Of a DNA stretch of 64,000 nt, positions 16,371 to 24,759 are shown piece after piece (the first letter of the stretch is position 1; each line of letters starts with the position of its first letter). Made by a program: the position numbers and the translations under genes. The DNA is from Streptomyces pyxinae. Lineage in GTDB: Bacteria > Actinomycetota > Actinomycetes > Streptomycetales > Streptomycetaceae. The DNA lies in the NCBI RefSeq assembly GCF_024756275.1, contig NZ_JANUGQ010000011.1, forward strand, positions 124,001-188,000, written 5' to 3'. The notes under the pieces are model-generated. The model ran no database searches and had not been told where the DNA came from. It was given only the letters and a program-made list of their open reading frames with translations.

Positions 16371-17414
16371 TCACTCCCCGAAGACGTCCAGCAGTCCTGC
16401 CGAGACCGGCAGTCGGAGCCCGTCCCCGGCGAGCGCCGCCGCCACGGCCAGCGCGCCCGCCAGCGGGTCGCCGGCCGCCGGTACCGTACGGGCGCCGGGC
16501 AGTTGTCCGGCCAGCTCCTGGCGCAGCGGTACGAGCAGGGGCTCGCCCAGCTTGAACAGGCCGCCGGTCAGGGCCACTTCGGGCGTCCCGCCGACCGCGG
16601 GTCCCGAGGGGCAGACGGCCCCGGCCGCCTCGGCGATCGCCCGTGCCGCCGCCGCCAGGATCCGGCCGGCCACCGGATCGCCGTCGGCGGCGCAGCCGGC
16701 CACCTCGGGCGCGAACGAGGCCAGTACGGCGGGCCGGTCGGCGCGTGGATACACCTGCCCCGGCAGCCCGGTGACGGGCCCGAACCGCGCCCGCGCCCGG
16801 GCCAGCAGCGCCGCCGAACCACCGCGCCGCCCGTCGTGGGCGCGCAGGGCCGCCTCCAGGCCCGACCGGCCGATCCACGCGCCGCTTCCGCAGTCGCCCA
16901 GCAGATGGCCCCAGCCGTCCGCCCGGCGCCAGTCCGTCAGGTCGGTGCCGAGCGCGATCAGGCCGGTGCCCCCGGCCACCACCGCCCCCGGCCGCTGTCC
17001 CAGCGCCCCGGCGTACGCGGTCACCGCGTCGGCCGCCAGGGCCAGTCCGCGCACGCCCAGGGCCTCCCGCAGCGCCCCCGGCAGCACGGCCCGCAACTCG
17101 TCGCCGAGGGTCGCCATCCCGGCGGCCCCGACAGCCGCCGCCACCGGCGCGTCCGCCCCCGCGACGGCCAGCAACTCCCGCGCGGCGGGCAGCAGTCGAG
17201 CCAGCAGCTCACCGGCGTCCATTCCGCCGGTGCCGGTCGGTACCGGCTCCGCCGGCACGCTCCCGAGGACCTCGGAGACGGGCTCGGGGCCGCCGGACCG
17301 CCCCGTCCGGGCGAGCGCGACCCGCAGCCCCGAGCCACCGGAGTCGACCCCGAGCACCCAGCCGCCCGCACCGGCCGCCCCGCGGGGCCCGCCCGGGCGG
17401 CCGGCTCCGGTCAC
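16371..17414 (-). CDS. BadF/BadG-family ATPase, probable N-acetylglucosamine kinase-like
   Basis: A 347-residue sugar-kinase-fold (ASKHA) protein. The phosphate-1 loop is LGVDSGGSGLRVAL near residue 20. GGTGLIALGTDL forms the phosphate-2 region and HLLGDCGSGAWIGR is the highly conserved family signature. VALTGGLFKLGEPLL is the adenosine loop. Family members include N-acetylglucosamine kinases and activators of benzoyl-CoA-type reductases; the length and single domain fit the kinase group. The GTG start overlaps the uracil-DNA glycosylase stop by four bases (GTGA), so the two are translationally coupled. The pairing of a DNA repair enzyme with a sugar kinase has no obvious functional logic. 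Confidence 0.82.
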   Translation of the reverse strand: MTGAGRPGGPRGAAGAGGWVLGVDSGGSGLRVALARTGRSGGPEPVSEVLGSVPAEPVPTGTGGMDAGELLARLLPAARELLAVAGADAPVAAAVGAAGMATLGDELRAVLPGALREALGVRGLALAADAVTAYAGALGQRPGAVVAGGTGLIALGTDLTDWRRADGWGHLLGDCGSGAWIGRSGLEAALRAHDGRRGGSAALLARARARFGPVTGLPGQVYPRADRPAVLASFAPEVAGCAADGDPVAGRILAAAARAIAEAAGAVCPSGPAVGGTPEVALTGGLFKLGEPLLVPLRQELAGQLPGARTVPAAGDPLAGALAVAAALAGDGLRLPVSAGLLDVFGE

Positions 17415-18097
17415 GGCAGCCGCCAGTCCACCGGCTGCGCGCCCTGCCGTGCCAGCAGATCATTGGTGCGGCTGAACGGCCGGGAGCCGAAGAAACCCCG
17501 GTCCGCCGACATGGGGGAGGGGTGCGCCGACTCGACGGCCGGCAGGTCCCCGAGGAGCGGGCGCAGATTGCGGGCGTCCCGGCCCCAGAGCACCGACACC
17601 AGCGGCTTGCCCCGGGCCACCAGCGCCCGGATGGCCTGCTCGGTGACCTCCTCCCAGCCCTTGCCCCGGTGGGCGGCGGGCTTCCGGGGCGCGGTGGTCA
17701 GTGCCCTGTTCAGCAGCAGGACGCCCTGCTGGGTCCAGGGGGTGAGGTCACCGCTGGACGGACGGGGCAGGCCCAGATCGGAGTTGAGCTCCCGGAAGAT
17801 GTTCTCCAGACTGCCCGGGAGCGGCCGGACGTCCGGCGCCACCGAGAAGCTGAGACCCACCGCGTGTCCGGGGGTGGGATACGGATCCTGGCCGACGATG
17901 AGCACCCGGACGTCCTCGAACGGCTGCTGGAACGCCCGCAGCACATTCGCCCCCGAGGGGAGGTAGGTACGCCCCTGCGCGATCTCCCCCCGGAGGAAGT
18001 CGCCCATGGCGGCGATGCGTTCGGCCACCGGCGCGAGGGCCTCGGCCCAGCCCGGCTCGACAATTTCTTTCAACGGTCGTGCTGCCACGGCCGTCAC
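17411..18097 (-). CDS. ung: uracil-DNA glycosylase, family 1
   Basis: A 228-residue enzyme that removes uracil from DNA arising from cytosine deamination or dUTP incorporation. The water-activating motif GQDPYPTPGHAVGLSF (Gly69, catalytic Asp71) and the DNA-intercalation motif HPSPMSADRGFFGSRPFSRTN near the end are intact. Also present: LLLNRALT and SVLWG. The GTG at 18097 (VTAVAARPLKEIV) is chosen because upstream sequence looks non-coding. The C-terminus overlaps the BadF-type kinase start by four bases. Length is normal for the family. Confidence 0.95.
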   Translation of the reverse strand: MTAVAARPLKEIVEPGWAEALAPVAERIAAMGDFLRGEIAQGRTYLPSGANVLRAFQQPFEDVRVLIVGQDPYPTPGHAVGLSFSVAPDVRPLPGSLENIFRELNSDLGLPRPSSGDLTPWTQQGVLLLNRALTTAPRKPAAHRGKGWEEVTEQAIRALVARGKPLVSVLWGRDARNLRPLLGDLPAVESAHPSPMSADRGFFGSRPFSRTNDLLARQGAQPVDWRLP

Positions 18098-18252
18098 TCT
18101 ACTGGCGCAGCCGATCACCGCCGTACGTCCCGGGGCATCGCCGTACGCCCGCAGGCGGGAATCGGACGCCGTCCGCCCGGTCCGTACGGCCCCGCCCCGG
18201 CACCGCCCCACCCGGGCCGTGATCCGTCGTCGTCCGCCGTTCCCGGCCGCCG

Positions 18253-19350
18253 TCAGGCGATCACGGCGGCCCGTACGCAGAGCACGTCCGGCAGATGGGA
18301 GGCGAGCAGCCGCCAGCTGTCACCGTCGTCGGCGCTGGCGTACAACTCCCCGTTGCGGTTGCCGAAGTAGACCCCGGCCGGGTCGGCGTCGTCGGTGGTG
18401 AGGGCGTCCCGCAGCACCGTGCCGTAGTGGTCGCCCTCGGGCAGCCCGGCCGACAGCGCCTCCCAGTGGCCGCCCGCGTCGGTGGTCCGGAAGACCCGGC
18501 AGCGGTGTCCGGCGGGCACCCGGTCCGCGTCGGCGGCGATCGGGAACACGTAGGCGACCCCGGCGCGGTGCGGGTGCGCCACCACCGCGAACCCGAAGTC
18601 GGAGGGGAGTCCGGTGCCGATGTCGGTCCAGTGGAGCCCGCCGTCGTCGCTGCGGTAGACGCCCCAGTGGTTCTGGAGGTAGAGCCGGTCCGGATCCCCG
18701 GCGTCCTGGGCGATCTTGTGGACACACTGCCCGAACGCGGGGTGCGGGTCGGGCAGGAACACCGCCGACACCCCGTCGTTCGACGGCGACCAGCTCGCGC
18801 CGCCGTCCCGGGTGCGGAACACTCCGGCGGTCGAGACGGCGACCGTCACCGCGTCCGGGGTGCGGGGGTCGGTCACCACGGTGTGCACCGCCTCGCCACC
18901 GCCGCCCGGCACCCACTGGGAGCGCGTGGGATGGTCCCAGAGCGGCCGTACCAGGGCGAAGGTCTGCCCGGCGTCCTCGGAGCGGAACAGCGCGGCGGGC
19001 TCGGTGCCGGCGTAGACCACGCCCGGCGCGGCCGGTCCGGCCGGGTGCAGCTGCCAGACCCGCTCCAGCGAGGCGCCGGTGTCCCGGGGGAACCGGACCG
19101 GGGGCGCGGCGGGCTCGGTCCAGCTCCGGCCCAGGTCGTCGGAGTGGAAGACCGACGGGCCCCAGTGCGCGCTGTCCCCGCCGGCCAGCAGCCGGGGCAC
19201 CGGGCGGCGGGTGTCGATCCCGACCGAGTAGATCGCCTGGGCCGGGAAGGCCGGGCCGTCCAGCTCCCAGTCGGCCGGGCCGCCGCCCGCCCGCCGCCGG
19301 CCGGTGAAGAGCCCCTTGCGGGTACCCACGGCCAGGAACACCTCGGACAT
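18253..19350 (-). CDS. BNR/Asp-box repeat (sialidase-like) beta-propeller protein
   Basis: A 365-residue protein without signal peptide. Asp-box repeats of the S-x-D-x-G-x-x-W type occur at least four times (HSDDLGRSWT, RSEDAGQTF, RTRDGGASWS, RSDDGGLHWT, and ASADDGDSWR at the end), spaced as in a six- or seven-bladed sialidase-like propeller. The start MSEVFLAVGTRKGLFTG is typical of a widespread actinobacterial group annotated as exo-alpha-sialidase or glycosyl hydrolase, but the catalytic arginine triad of true sialidases is not evident. Function unknown. The ATG at 19350 is preceded by ggaggtgcc. The 236 bases upstream to the flavin oxidoreductase stop hold no gene. Confidence 0.82.
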   Translation of the reverse strand: MSEVFLAVGTRKGLFTGRRRAGGGPADWELDGPAFPAQAIYSVGIDTRRPVPRLLAGGDSAHWGPSVFHSDDLGRSWTEPAAPPVRFPRDTGASLERVWQLHPAGPAAPGVVYAGTEPAALFRSEDAGQTFALVRPLWDHPTRSQWVPGGGGEAVHTVVTDPRTPDAVTVAVSTAGVFRTRDGGASWSPSNDGVSAVFLPDPHPAFGQCVHKIAQDAGDPDRLYLQNHWGVYRSDDGGLHWTDIGTGLPSDFGFAVVAHPHRAGVAYVFPIAADADRVPAGHRCRVFRTTDAGGHWEALSAGLPEGDHYGTVLRDALTTDDADPAGVYFGNRNGELYASADDGDSWRLLASHLPDVLCVRAAVIA

Positions 19351-19587
19351 GACCGGCACCTCCCGGACCGACGCCAGTGCCCCGGGGCGACCGAGCACCC
19401 CGGCTACCGGCCAGTCTCCTCGCCGGGGGCCGAAGGCGCACCCGGCGGCCCCGGGCCGGAGGCGCGCCCGGCGGTCCCGGAGCGAACGGGCGGCCCAGGA
19501 GAGGGCGGGCCCGGAGCGGACGGGCGCGGGCCGGCCGGTGGCGGCGGCCGGTGGCGGACGACCGGCCGGCGCCCGGCCCGGCGGGCG

Positions 19588-20664
19588 TCAGACCGAGCGG
19601 TGGTACTGGTCCGGGACGTGCACCGGGGCGCCCAGCTCCCGCGCCGCCAGCCGGGCCCAGGAGGGATTGCGCAGCAGCTCACGGCCGAGCAGCACCGCGT
19701 CCGCCTCGCCGTTGGCCAGGATCTTCTCGGCCTGCGCGGTCTCGGTGATCAGGCCCACGGCGGCCACCGGCAGCCCGGTCTCCGCCCGCACCCGGGCCGC
19801 GAACGGCACCTGGTAGCCGGGCTCCACCGGGATGCGCACCCCGGCGGCGTTGCCGCCGGTCGAGACGTCCAGCAGATCGACCCCGCGCTCCTTGAGCAGG
19901 GCGGCGAAGCGGACCGTGTCGTCGCCGGTCCAGCCCGCCCGCTCCAGCCAGTCGGTGGCCGAGATGCGGAAGAGCAGCGGCAGTTCCTCGGGCCAGGCGG
20001 CACGGACCGCGTCCACCACCTCCAGGGCGAACCGGGTGCGGTTCTCGAAGGAGCCGCCGTACTCGTCGGTGCGGTGGTTGCTGTGCGGGGAGAGGAACTC
20101 GCCGATCAGATAGCCGTGGGCGCCGTGCACCTCCACCGCCTCGAAGCCGGCCTCCAGGGCGCGCCGGGCGGCCGCCGCGAACTGGGCGGTGACCTCCGCG
20201 ATCTTCTCCTTGGTCAGCTCGTCCGGCACCGGGTGGCGCTCGTCGAACGGCACCGGGCTGGGGCCGACCGGCTGCCAGCCGTCCGCGCCGGTGAGCGGGG
20301 CGCCGCCGAGCCAGGGGCGGTCGGTGGACGCCTTGCGGCCGGCATGGGCGATCTGGATGCCCGGCACACTGCCCTGGCTCTTGAGGAAGCCGGTGATCCG
20401 GCGGTACGCGGCGACCTGGGTGTCGTTCCAGATGCCGAGGTCGAACGGGGAGATCCGGCCCTCCGGCGAGACGGCGGTCGCCTCCAGCAGGATCAGCCCC
20501 GTGCCGCCGCTGGCCCGGGCGGCGTAGTGCGCGAAGTGCCAGTCCGTGGGGCTGCCCGCGTCCGGGCCCGTCGCCTCGGCGCTGTACTGGCACATGGGCG
20601 CCATCCAGACCCGGTTGGGAATGGTGACGGAACGCAGGGTGTACGGCTCGAACAGGGCGCTCAC
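19588..20664 (-). CDS. NADH:flavin oxidoreductase of the old yellow enzyme family (YqjM/NamA-like)
   Basis: A 358-residue FMN-dependent ene-reductase. The TIM barrel begins LFEPYTLRSVTIPNRVWMAPMCQYSA; the Cys in PMCQYSA is typical of YqjM-class thermophilic-type enzymes. HAGRKAS, the substrate-binding VHGAHGYLIGEFLSPHSN (H-x-x-H-like) and DEYGGSFENRTRF are all present, and FMN-phosphate contacts occur in VGLIT and LLGRELLRNP. These enzymes reduce activated alkenes using NADPH. The second GTG (20664) is preferred because ggag lies six bases upstream and it gives the family's usual start. It diverges from an ArsR-family gene, with palindromic operators in between. Confidence 0.92.
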   Translation of the reverse strand: MSALFEPYTLRSVTIPNRVWMAPMCQYSAEATGPDAGSPTDWHFAHYAARASGGTGLILLEATAVSPEGRISPFDLGIWNDTQVAAYRRITGFLKSQGSVPGIQIAHAGRKASTDRPWLGGAPLTGADGWQPVGPSPVPFDERHPVPDELTKEKIAEVTAQFAAAARRALEAGFEAVEVHGAHGYLIGEFLSPHSNHRTDEYGGSFENRTRFALEVVDAVRAAWPEELPLLFRISATDWLERAGWTGDDTVRFAALLKERGVDLLDVSTGGNAAGVRIPVEPGYQVPFAARVRAETGLPVAAVGLITETAQAEKILANGEADAVLLGRELLRNPSWARLAARELGAPVHVPDQYHRSV

Positions 20665-20679
20665 GGCGGACTCCACTCG

Positions 20680-20708
20680 GAAGATCGGAAGATCGGAAGA
20701 TCGGAAGG
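20680..20708. repeat. 8-base tandem repeat
   Basis: Consecutive gatcggaa units lie just upstream of the old yellow enzyme start, in its presumed 5' leader. The exact copy number was not resolved with certainty. Confidence 0.7.
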
Positions 20709-20772
20709 TGCGCGGAAGGCACGCGGACGGATCGGATGCGGCGGAGGCCGCCGCGTCGGTTTGTACGATAGA

Positions 20773-20830
20773 CCTCGTAGTACGGTGTCTGTCAAACTAC
20801 GAGGACCATCAAACTACGAAGACCTTCGTA
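20773..20830. promoter_or_regulatory. ArsR-type operator region between old yellow enzyme and ArsR genes
   Basis: Two related inverted repeats: CCTCGTAG (20773-20780) with CTACGAGG (20797-20804), and TACGAA-gacc-TTCGTA (20815-20830). CAAACTACGA occurs twice as a direct repeat. A -10-like TACAAT follows at 20842-20847 for the ArsR gene. The arrangement fits autoregulation and control of the divergent reductase. Confidence 0.65.
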
Positions 20831-20933
20831 CAAGCCGCCCGTACAATGAGAACCGCCCCCGGGCCGCCACCCCGGCACCCGGACCCTCCGGGCTGGAAAG
20901 CCCGGCCGCGACCCCCGACCCCGTGGAGCAACC

Positions 20934-21290
20934 GTGACCACCCCGACCGGCGCGCGTGAACTCGCCCACCCCGCGTACGAGGAGATCCGCCTCGCGGACG
21001 TGCTCCACGCGCTCGCCGACCCCATGCGGCTGCGGGTGGTGTGCGGACTGGCCGTGGCCGGTACGGAGGTGAACTGCTCGGCCGTCGAGCTGCCGGTCTC
21101 CAAGTCGACCAGCACCCATCACTTCCGGGTGCTGCGGGAGAGCGGGGTCATCCGCCAGAGCTACCGGGGCACCGCCAAGATGAACGAGCTGCGCCGGGAC
21201 GACCTGGACGCGCTCTTCCCGGGGCTGCTGGACACCGTGCTGGCCGCCGCCCACCGTCAGAAGGCGCGGCTCGGCCCCGACGCCGGCTGA
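20934..21290 (+). CDS. ArsR-family transcriptional regulator
   Basis: A 118-residue winged helix-turn-helix repressor. The DNA-binding domain spans about residues 20-95: LADVLHALADPMRLRVVCGL, VSKSTSTHHFRVLRESGVI as recognition helix, then the wing YRGTAKMNELRRDDL. No Cys-x-Cys metal site as in ArsR/SmtB is seen, only one Cys in the wing-less part (NCSAVEL), so sensing is probably not classical metal binding. The GTG start has ggag seven bases upstream. It diverges from the old yellow enzyme gene and probably controls it through the palindromes in between. The ligand could be an electrophile or redox signal; that is inference. Confidence 0.9.
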   Translation: MTTPTGARELAHPAYEEIRLADVLHALADPMRLRVVCGLAVAGTEVNCSAVELPVSKSTSTHHFRVLRESGVIRQSYRGTAKMNELRRDDLDALFPGLLDTVLAAAHRQKARLGPDAG

Positions 21291-21340
21291 CCGGCCCGCC
21301 CGCCGGACCGCCCGTCACGGTGGCGGCCCCGCCCCGTGGT

Positions 21341-21370
21341 CGTACGGCCGTGGGCGCGCCCGGCCGTACG
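21341..21370. terminator. hairpin terminator
   Basis: CGTACGGCCG, a 10-base loop and CGGCCGTACG form a perfect stem between the convergent ArsR and DUF305 genes. Further cgtacggccg copies follow immediately. Confidence 0.75.
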
Positions 21371-21407
21371 CTTGTACGGCCGCGCGGCCCGTACGGCCGC
21401 CCGGCCG

Positions 21408-22082
21408 TCACATCGCTCGCATCCGGCCGATCTCGGCGGTCTGCTGGGCCAGCACCTCGCCCGCCATCTCCTCCACCTGGACGTTGTTCCCCTGGCCCAG
21501 CACCTCCGTGGCCATGGTGATCGCCCCCTGATGGTGCGTGATCATCAGCTTCAGGAACAGCTCGTCGAAGGCGCTGCCCCGGGCGGCGCGCAACCGGGCC
21601 AGCTGCGCGGGAGTGGCCATGCCGGGCATGGCGTGGTGGCCGTGGTCCGGCTGCGGCCGGGGGCCGCCGTTGCGCCGCAGCCAGCCCCGCATCGCGCCGA
21701 TCTCCGGTGCCTGGCCGGCGGCGATCCGGGCCGCCACCTTCTTCACCTGCCGCGACTCCGCCCGCTGCGGGGCGAGCGCGGCCATCTCCAGCGCCTGGCC
21801 ATGGTGGACGATCATCATCTGGGTGTAGCGGAAATCGGCCCCGTTGGGGGTGTCCGCCGGAACGGCCCTGGCCGCGTCCTCCGGCGAGAGGGTACGGGCC
21901 GGCTCGCCCGGTCTGCCCGGCGCCACCACGGAGCCGGTGGCGCCGGAGTCCGCGCCCGGCTTCCCGGTCCCGGTCGCCGGATCCGGCCCACAGGCGCTCA
22001 GGAGCAGTACGGCCGCCAGGCCGGCGATGCCGGGCACGGCGGTGGCGGCGCGGGCCGCCCCGGCGAGGCTGCGGATCGACAC
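21408..22082 (-). CDS. DUF305-domain lipoprotein
   Basis: A 224-residue predicted lipoprotein. A hydrophobic signal ends in the lipobox LLLSAC, and the Cys would be lipidated. The DUF305 (ferritin-like four-helix) domain has the duplicated M-x-x-HH motif: FRYTQMMIVHHGQALEM and later ELFLKLMITHHQGAITMA, plus a His/Met-rich linker (HGHHAMPGM). DUF305 proteins occur near copper-handling genes and the Met/His pattern suggests metal binding, which is inference. The GTG at 22082 begins the protein. It diverges from the LVIVD repeat gene; this pair is often conserved in Streptomyces (from memory). Confidence 0.9.
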   Translation of the reverse strand: MSIRSLAGAARAATAVPGIAGLAAVLLLSACGPDPATGTGKPGADSGATGSVVAPGRPGEPARTLSPEDAARAVPADTPNGADFRYTQMMIVHHGQALEMAALAPQRAESRQVKKVAARIAAGQAPEIGAMRGWLRRNGGPRPQPDHGHHAMPGMATPAQLARLRAARGSAFDELFLKLMITHHQGAITMATEVLGQGNNVQVEEMAGEVLAQQTAEIGRMRAM

Positions 22083-22107
22083 GGTGTCCTCCCGTGGTGG
22101 TCGTTCG

Positions 22108-22147
22108 GCGGCCGGCGGCCGGCGGGCAGTCGCCGGCCGCCGGCCGC
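22108..22147. repeat. perfect 17-base-pair hairpin in the DUF305 leader
   Basis: GCGGCCGGCGGCCGGCG, a 6-base loop ggcagt, and its exact reverse complement lie 25 bases upstream of the DUF305 start codon. In the DUF305 mRNA it would form a very stable 5' leader stem that could affect translation or attenuate transcription. Confidence 0.7.
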
Positions 22148-22274
22148 CGCAGAGGGATGCCGGAGCAACTGGCAGAGGGATGTCAGAGGGAATGCCAGGG
22201 GTGACAGCTGACCACTCAACACGTCAAGAGCCTTTCTCGGCCGGACAGTTGGGTGACGTCTCTGTTGCCATCTG

Positions 22275-22302
22275 TTGTTGTGAGCACGCTAAGGAAGATA
22301 CT
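22275..22302 (+). promoter_or_regulatory. predicted promoter of the LVIVD repeat gene
   Basis: TTGTTG (22275-22280) and GATACT (22297-22302) with a 16-base spacer, about 50 bases before the GTG start. TATACT-like -10 elements are typical of housekeeping sigma factors. Confidence 0.5.
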
Positions 22303-22353
22303 GCCGGAGGTCCATGAGCCGTTCAGCCAGAGACGGACATCAGGGAGGAACCA

Positions 22354-23856
22354 GTGACACCGACACCAACTCCGCCGGGACGGCGCAGACTTGTCGGCGC
22401 GGCCGTCGCGGCGGCCGGGCTCCTCGCCGCACTGCTCACGGCCGGACCGGCGGCCGCCGTCCCCGACCCCGGCGACGTCCCGGCGGCCGGCGCCTCCGTG
22501 CCGGCCCGGCAGCAGGCGGAGGCCCGGGCGGCCATCGGGAAGGGCGAGATCCCCGGGGTGGACGAGATCGTCCACAGCGCCAACATCACCCCGCTGGCGA
22601 ATGTGCCGAAGGACGCCCTCCGGGGAACCAACTCCGACCTCGCCTTCCAGGGCGGATACGCCTTCGCGGGCAACTACGACGGCTTCCGGATCTTCGACAT
22701 CAGCGACCCGCGCAGGCCCAGGACCGTCACCCAGGTGCTCTGCCCCGGCTCGCAGAACGACATCTCGGTCTCCGGCGATCTGCTCTTCCTCTCCACCGAC
22801 TCCTCGCGCAGTGACGACTCCTGCGCCAGCACCACCCAGCCCGCCACCGAGAAGTCGTCGTGGGAGGGCATGAAGATCTTCGACATCAGCGACATACGCA
22901 ACCCGAGGTACGTCGCCGCCGTCGAGACCGCCTGCGGTTCGCACACCCACACCCTGGTACCGGAGCGCCGGAACGTCTATGTGTACGTCTCCTCGTACGC
23001 GCCCGACGCCGCGTTCCCCGACTGCCAACCGCCGCACGACGGCATCTCGGTCATCAAGGTGCCGCGCAAGGCGCCCGAACGCGCCGCGGTGGTCGGCTTC
23101 CCGGTGCTCTTCCCGGGCGAGGGCCCGGACGGCGGCGGCAACCCCGGCGGGCCCGTCAACCCGGGTGTCACCAAGACCACCGGCTGCCACGACATCACCG
23201 TCCTGCCCTCCGAGGACCTGGCCGCCGGCGCCTGCATGGGCGACGGCATCCTCTTCTCCCTCAGGGATCCCGAGCACCCCAGGGTGATCGACCGGGTCCA
23301 GGACAACGTCAACTTCGCCTTCTGGCACTCCGCCACGTTCAACCAGCGGGCGAACAAGGTCGTCTTCACCGACGAGCTCGGGGGCGGTGGCGGCGCCACC
23401 TGCAACCCGGAGACCGGCCCGAACCGGGGCGCCGACGGGATCTACGACATCACGGGCAAGGGCGACCGGCGCAAGCTGGTCTTCCGGAACTATTTCAAGA
23501 TCGACCGCTATCAGGGCCCCACGGAGAACTGCGTGGCGCACAACGGCTCGCTGATTCCGGTCAGGGGCCGCGACCTGATGGTCCAGGCCTGGTACCAGGG
23601 CGGCGTCTCCGTCTGGGAGTTCACCGACTCCCGGCACCCCAGGGAGATCGCGTACTTCGAGCGCGGCCCGCTCAGCACCGACACCAACGCCACCGGCGGC
23701 TCCTGGTCGGCGTACTACTACAACGGCCACATCTACTCGAACGACATCGTCAAGGGCCTCGACGTCCTGAGACTGCACGACCGGCGCACCGACCCGGCCG
23801 AGCGGGTGCGGATGGACGAGCTGAACGTCCAGACCCAGCCCGACTACTTCGACTAG
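22354..23856 (+). CDS. secreted LVIVD-repeat (beta-propeller) protein
   Basis: A 500-residue exported protein. The signal peptide is RRRLVGAAVAAAGLLAALL ending at an AAA site near residue 35. LVIVD repeats follow: FRIFDISDPRRPRTVTQV, MKIFDISDIRNPRYVAAV, ILFSLRDPEHPRVIDRV, VWEFTDSRHPREIAYF, as in proteins predicted to form extracellular beta-propellers. Several conserved Cys residues probably make disulfides. Function unknown. GTG at 22354 follows gggagg. It diverges from the DUF305 lipoprotein gene and the two probably share control. Confidence 0.9.
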   Translation: MTPTPTPPGRRRLVGAAVAAAGLLAALLTAGPAAAVPDPGDVPAAGASVPARQQAEARAAIGKGEIPGVDEIVHSANITPLANVPKDALRGTNSDLAFQGGYAFAGNYDGFRIFDISDPRRPRTVTQVLCPGSQNDISVSGDLLFLSTDSSRSDDSCASTTQPATEKSSWEGMKIFDISDIRNPRYVAAVETACGSHTHTLVPERRNVYVYVSSYAPDAAFPDCQPPHDGISVIKVPRKAPERAAVVGFPVLFPGEGPDGGGNPGGPVNPGVTKTTGCHDITVLPSEDLAAGACMGDGILFSLRDPEHPRVIDRVQDNVNFAFWHSATFNQRANKVVFTDELGGGGGATCNPETGPNRGADGIYDITGKGDRRKLVFRNYFKIDRYQGPTENCVAHNGSLIPVRGRDLMVQAWYQGGVSVWEFTDSRHPREIAYFERGPLSTDTNATGGSWSAYYYNGHIYSNDIVKGLDVLRLHDRRTDPAERVRMDELNVQTQPDYFD

Positions 23857-23875
23857 GACCCCCCTCCAGGACCCC

Positions 23876-23906
23876 CTTCACTCCCTTCACTCCCTTCACT
23901 CCCTTC
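23876..23906. repeat. 9-base tandem repeat at a convergent gene junction
   Basis: Three exact copies of cttcactcc plus a partial fourth lie between the LVIVD gene and the TetR gene and extend into the TetR 3' end. Confidence 0.8.
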
Positions 23907-24579
23907 GTTCCACCAGGACCCCATTGACTCCGCCGGGCGGGGCGCCGTCCGGCGGAGTGCCGTCCGGCGGGCCTCCGTTCGGCGGGGAGCCCAGTTCCCA
24001 GTCCAGCCCGTACCGCTGGAACAGCTCGGCCCGCAGCCGGGCCACCGGCATCGGCGCCCCCGGCAGCAGTACGGCGAAGACCGCGCCCATCAGCAACGCC
24101 CGCAGCAGCGGGTAATCGGTGTCGGGGCCGCTCCCTCGGGTCTCCGCCCCGTAGCGGGCCACCGTGTCCCGGAGCAGCGCCGCCAGCCGCTGCTGCTCCG
24201 GGCACTGGACGAACCCCTCGGCCTGGAGGATGCCCGCCATGTGCGTACGCATCAGCAGCGGACGCTCGGCCGCCAGCCCCAGCACGGCGTCGATGGCCCG
24301 CGCCAGCCGCTCCCGGCCGTCCTCCGTCCGGGGCTCCCGCTCCAGGGCGGCCTCCAGGGTGCGGTGCATCAACCGGTGCACCGCGGACTGGAGCAGCTGC
24401 CGTTTGCCGGGGAAGTAATACGAGATCAGGCCACGCGCCGAGCCGGCCCGGTCCGCGATGTCCCCGAGCGTCGTCGCGTCGTACCCCCGCTCGCCGACCA
24501 GCTCCACCGTCGCCTGAAGCAGCCGCTCACGGGAGCGCCGCCGCAGCTCTTCATTGACCGATGCGCTCCGGGGAGACAT
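23896..24579 (-). CDS. TetR-family transcriptional regulator
   Basis: A 227-residue repressor. The TetR_N helix-turn-helix spans about residues 10-55 (SRERLLQATVELVGERGYDATTLGDIADRAG then GLISYYFPGKRQLL). The C-terminal ligand domain is all-alpha. The last 30 residues are Gly/Pro-rich (GGPPDGTPPDG), probably disordered and partly encoded by the 3' tandem repeat. The ATG at 24579 has aggag eight bases upstream. An IR with TGGC/GCCA halves overlaps its own promoter. Targets beyond itself are unclear. It may control the LVIVD or PAP2 genes only by proximity. Confidence 0.9.
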   Translation of the reverse strand: MSPRSASVNEELRRRSRERLLQATVELVGERGYDATTLGDIADRAGSARGLISYYFPGKRQLLQSAVHRLMHRTLEAALEREPRTEDGRERLARAIDAVLGLAAERPLLMRTHMAGILQAEGFVQCPEQQRLAALLRDTVARYGAETRGSGPDTDYPLLRALLMGAVFAVLLPGAPMPVARLRAELFQRYGLDWELGSPPNGGPPDGTPPDGAPPGGVNGVLVERRE

Positions 24580-24598
24580 GCTTAACTCCTGCGTTGAC

Positions 24599-24616
24599 TG
24601 GCTTGCGGCCAATATA
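24599..24616 (-). promoter_or_regulatory. TetR promoter with TGGC-N5-GCCA operator
   Basis: On the minus strand TATATT at 24611-24616 is a good -10. TGGC-ttgcg-GCCA at 24599-24611 overlaps the expected transcription start. CTGGCCAG nearby at 24650-24657 may be a second site. Confidence 0.4.
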
Positions 24617-24759
24617 CTCAGCGCGTCCCCGCTGCGATGCCCGCGCGTGGCTGGCCAGTGGGGCTGAAGGGGGACCGGACGGACCGGGCGACGCGGGGGA
24701 TCGTCCGGTTCGGACGGCCTCTTCCGGCCAATCTCGCGGACCCCCGCCGCCGGCCCGGC

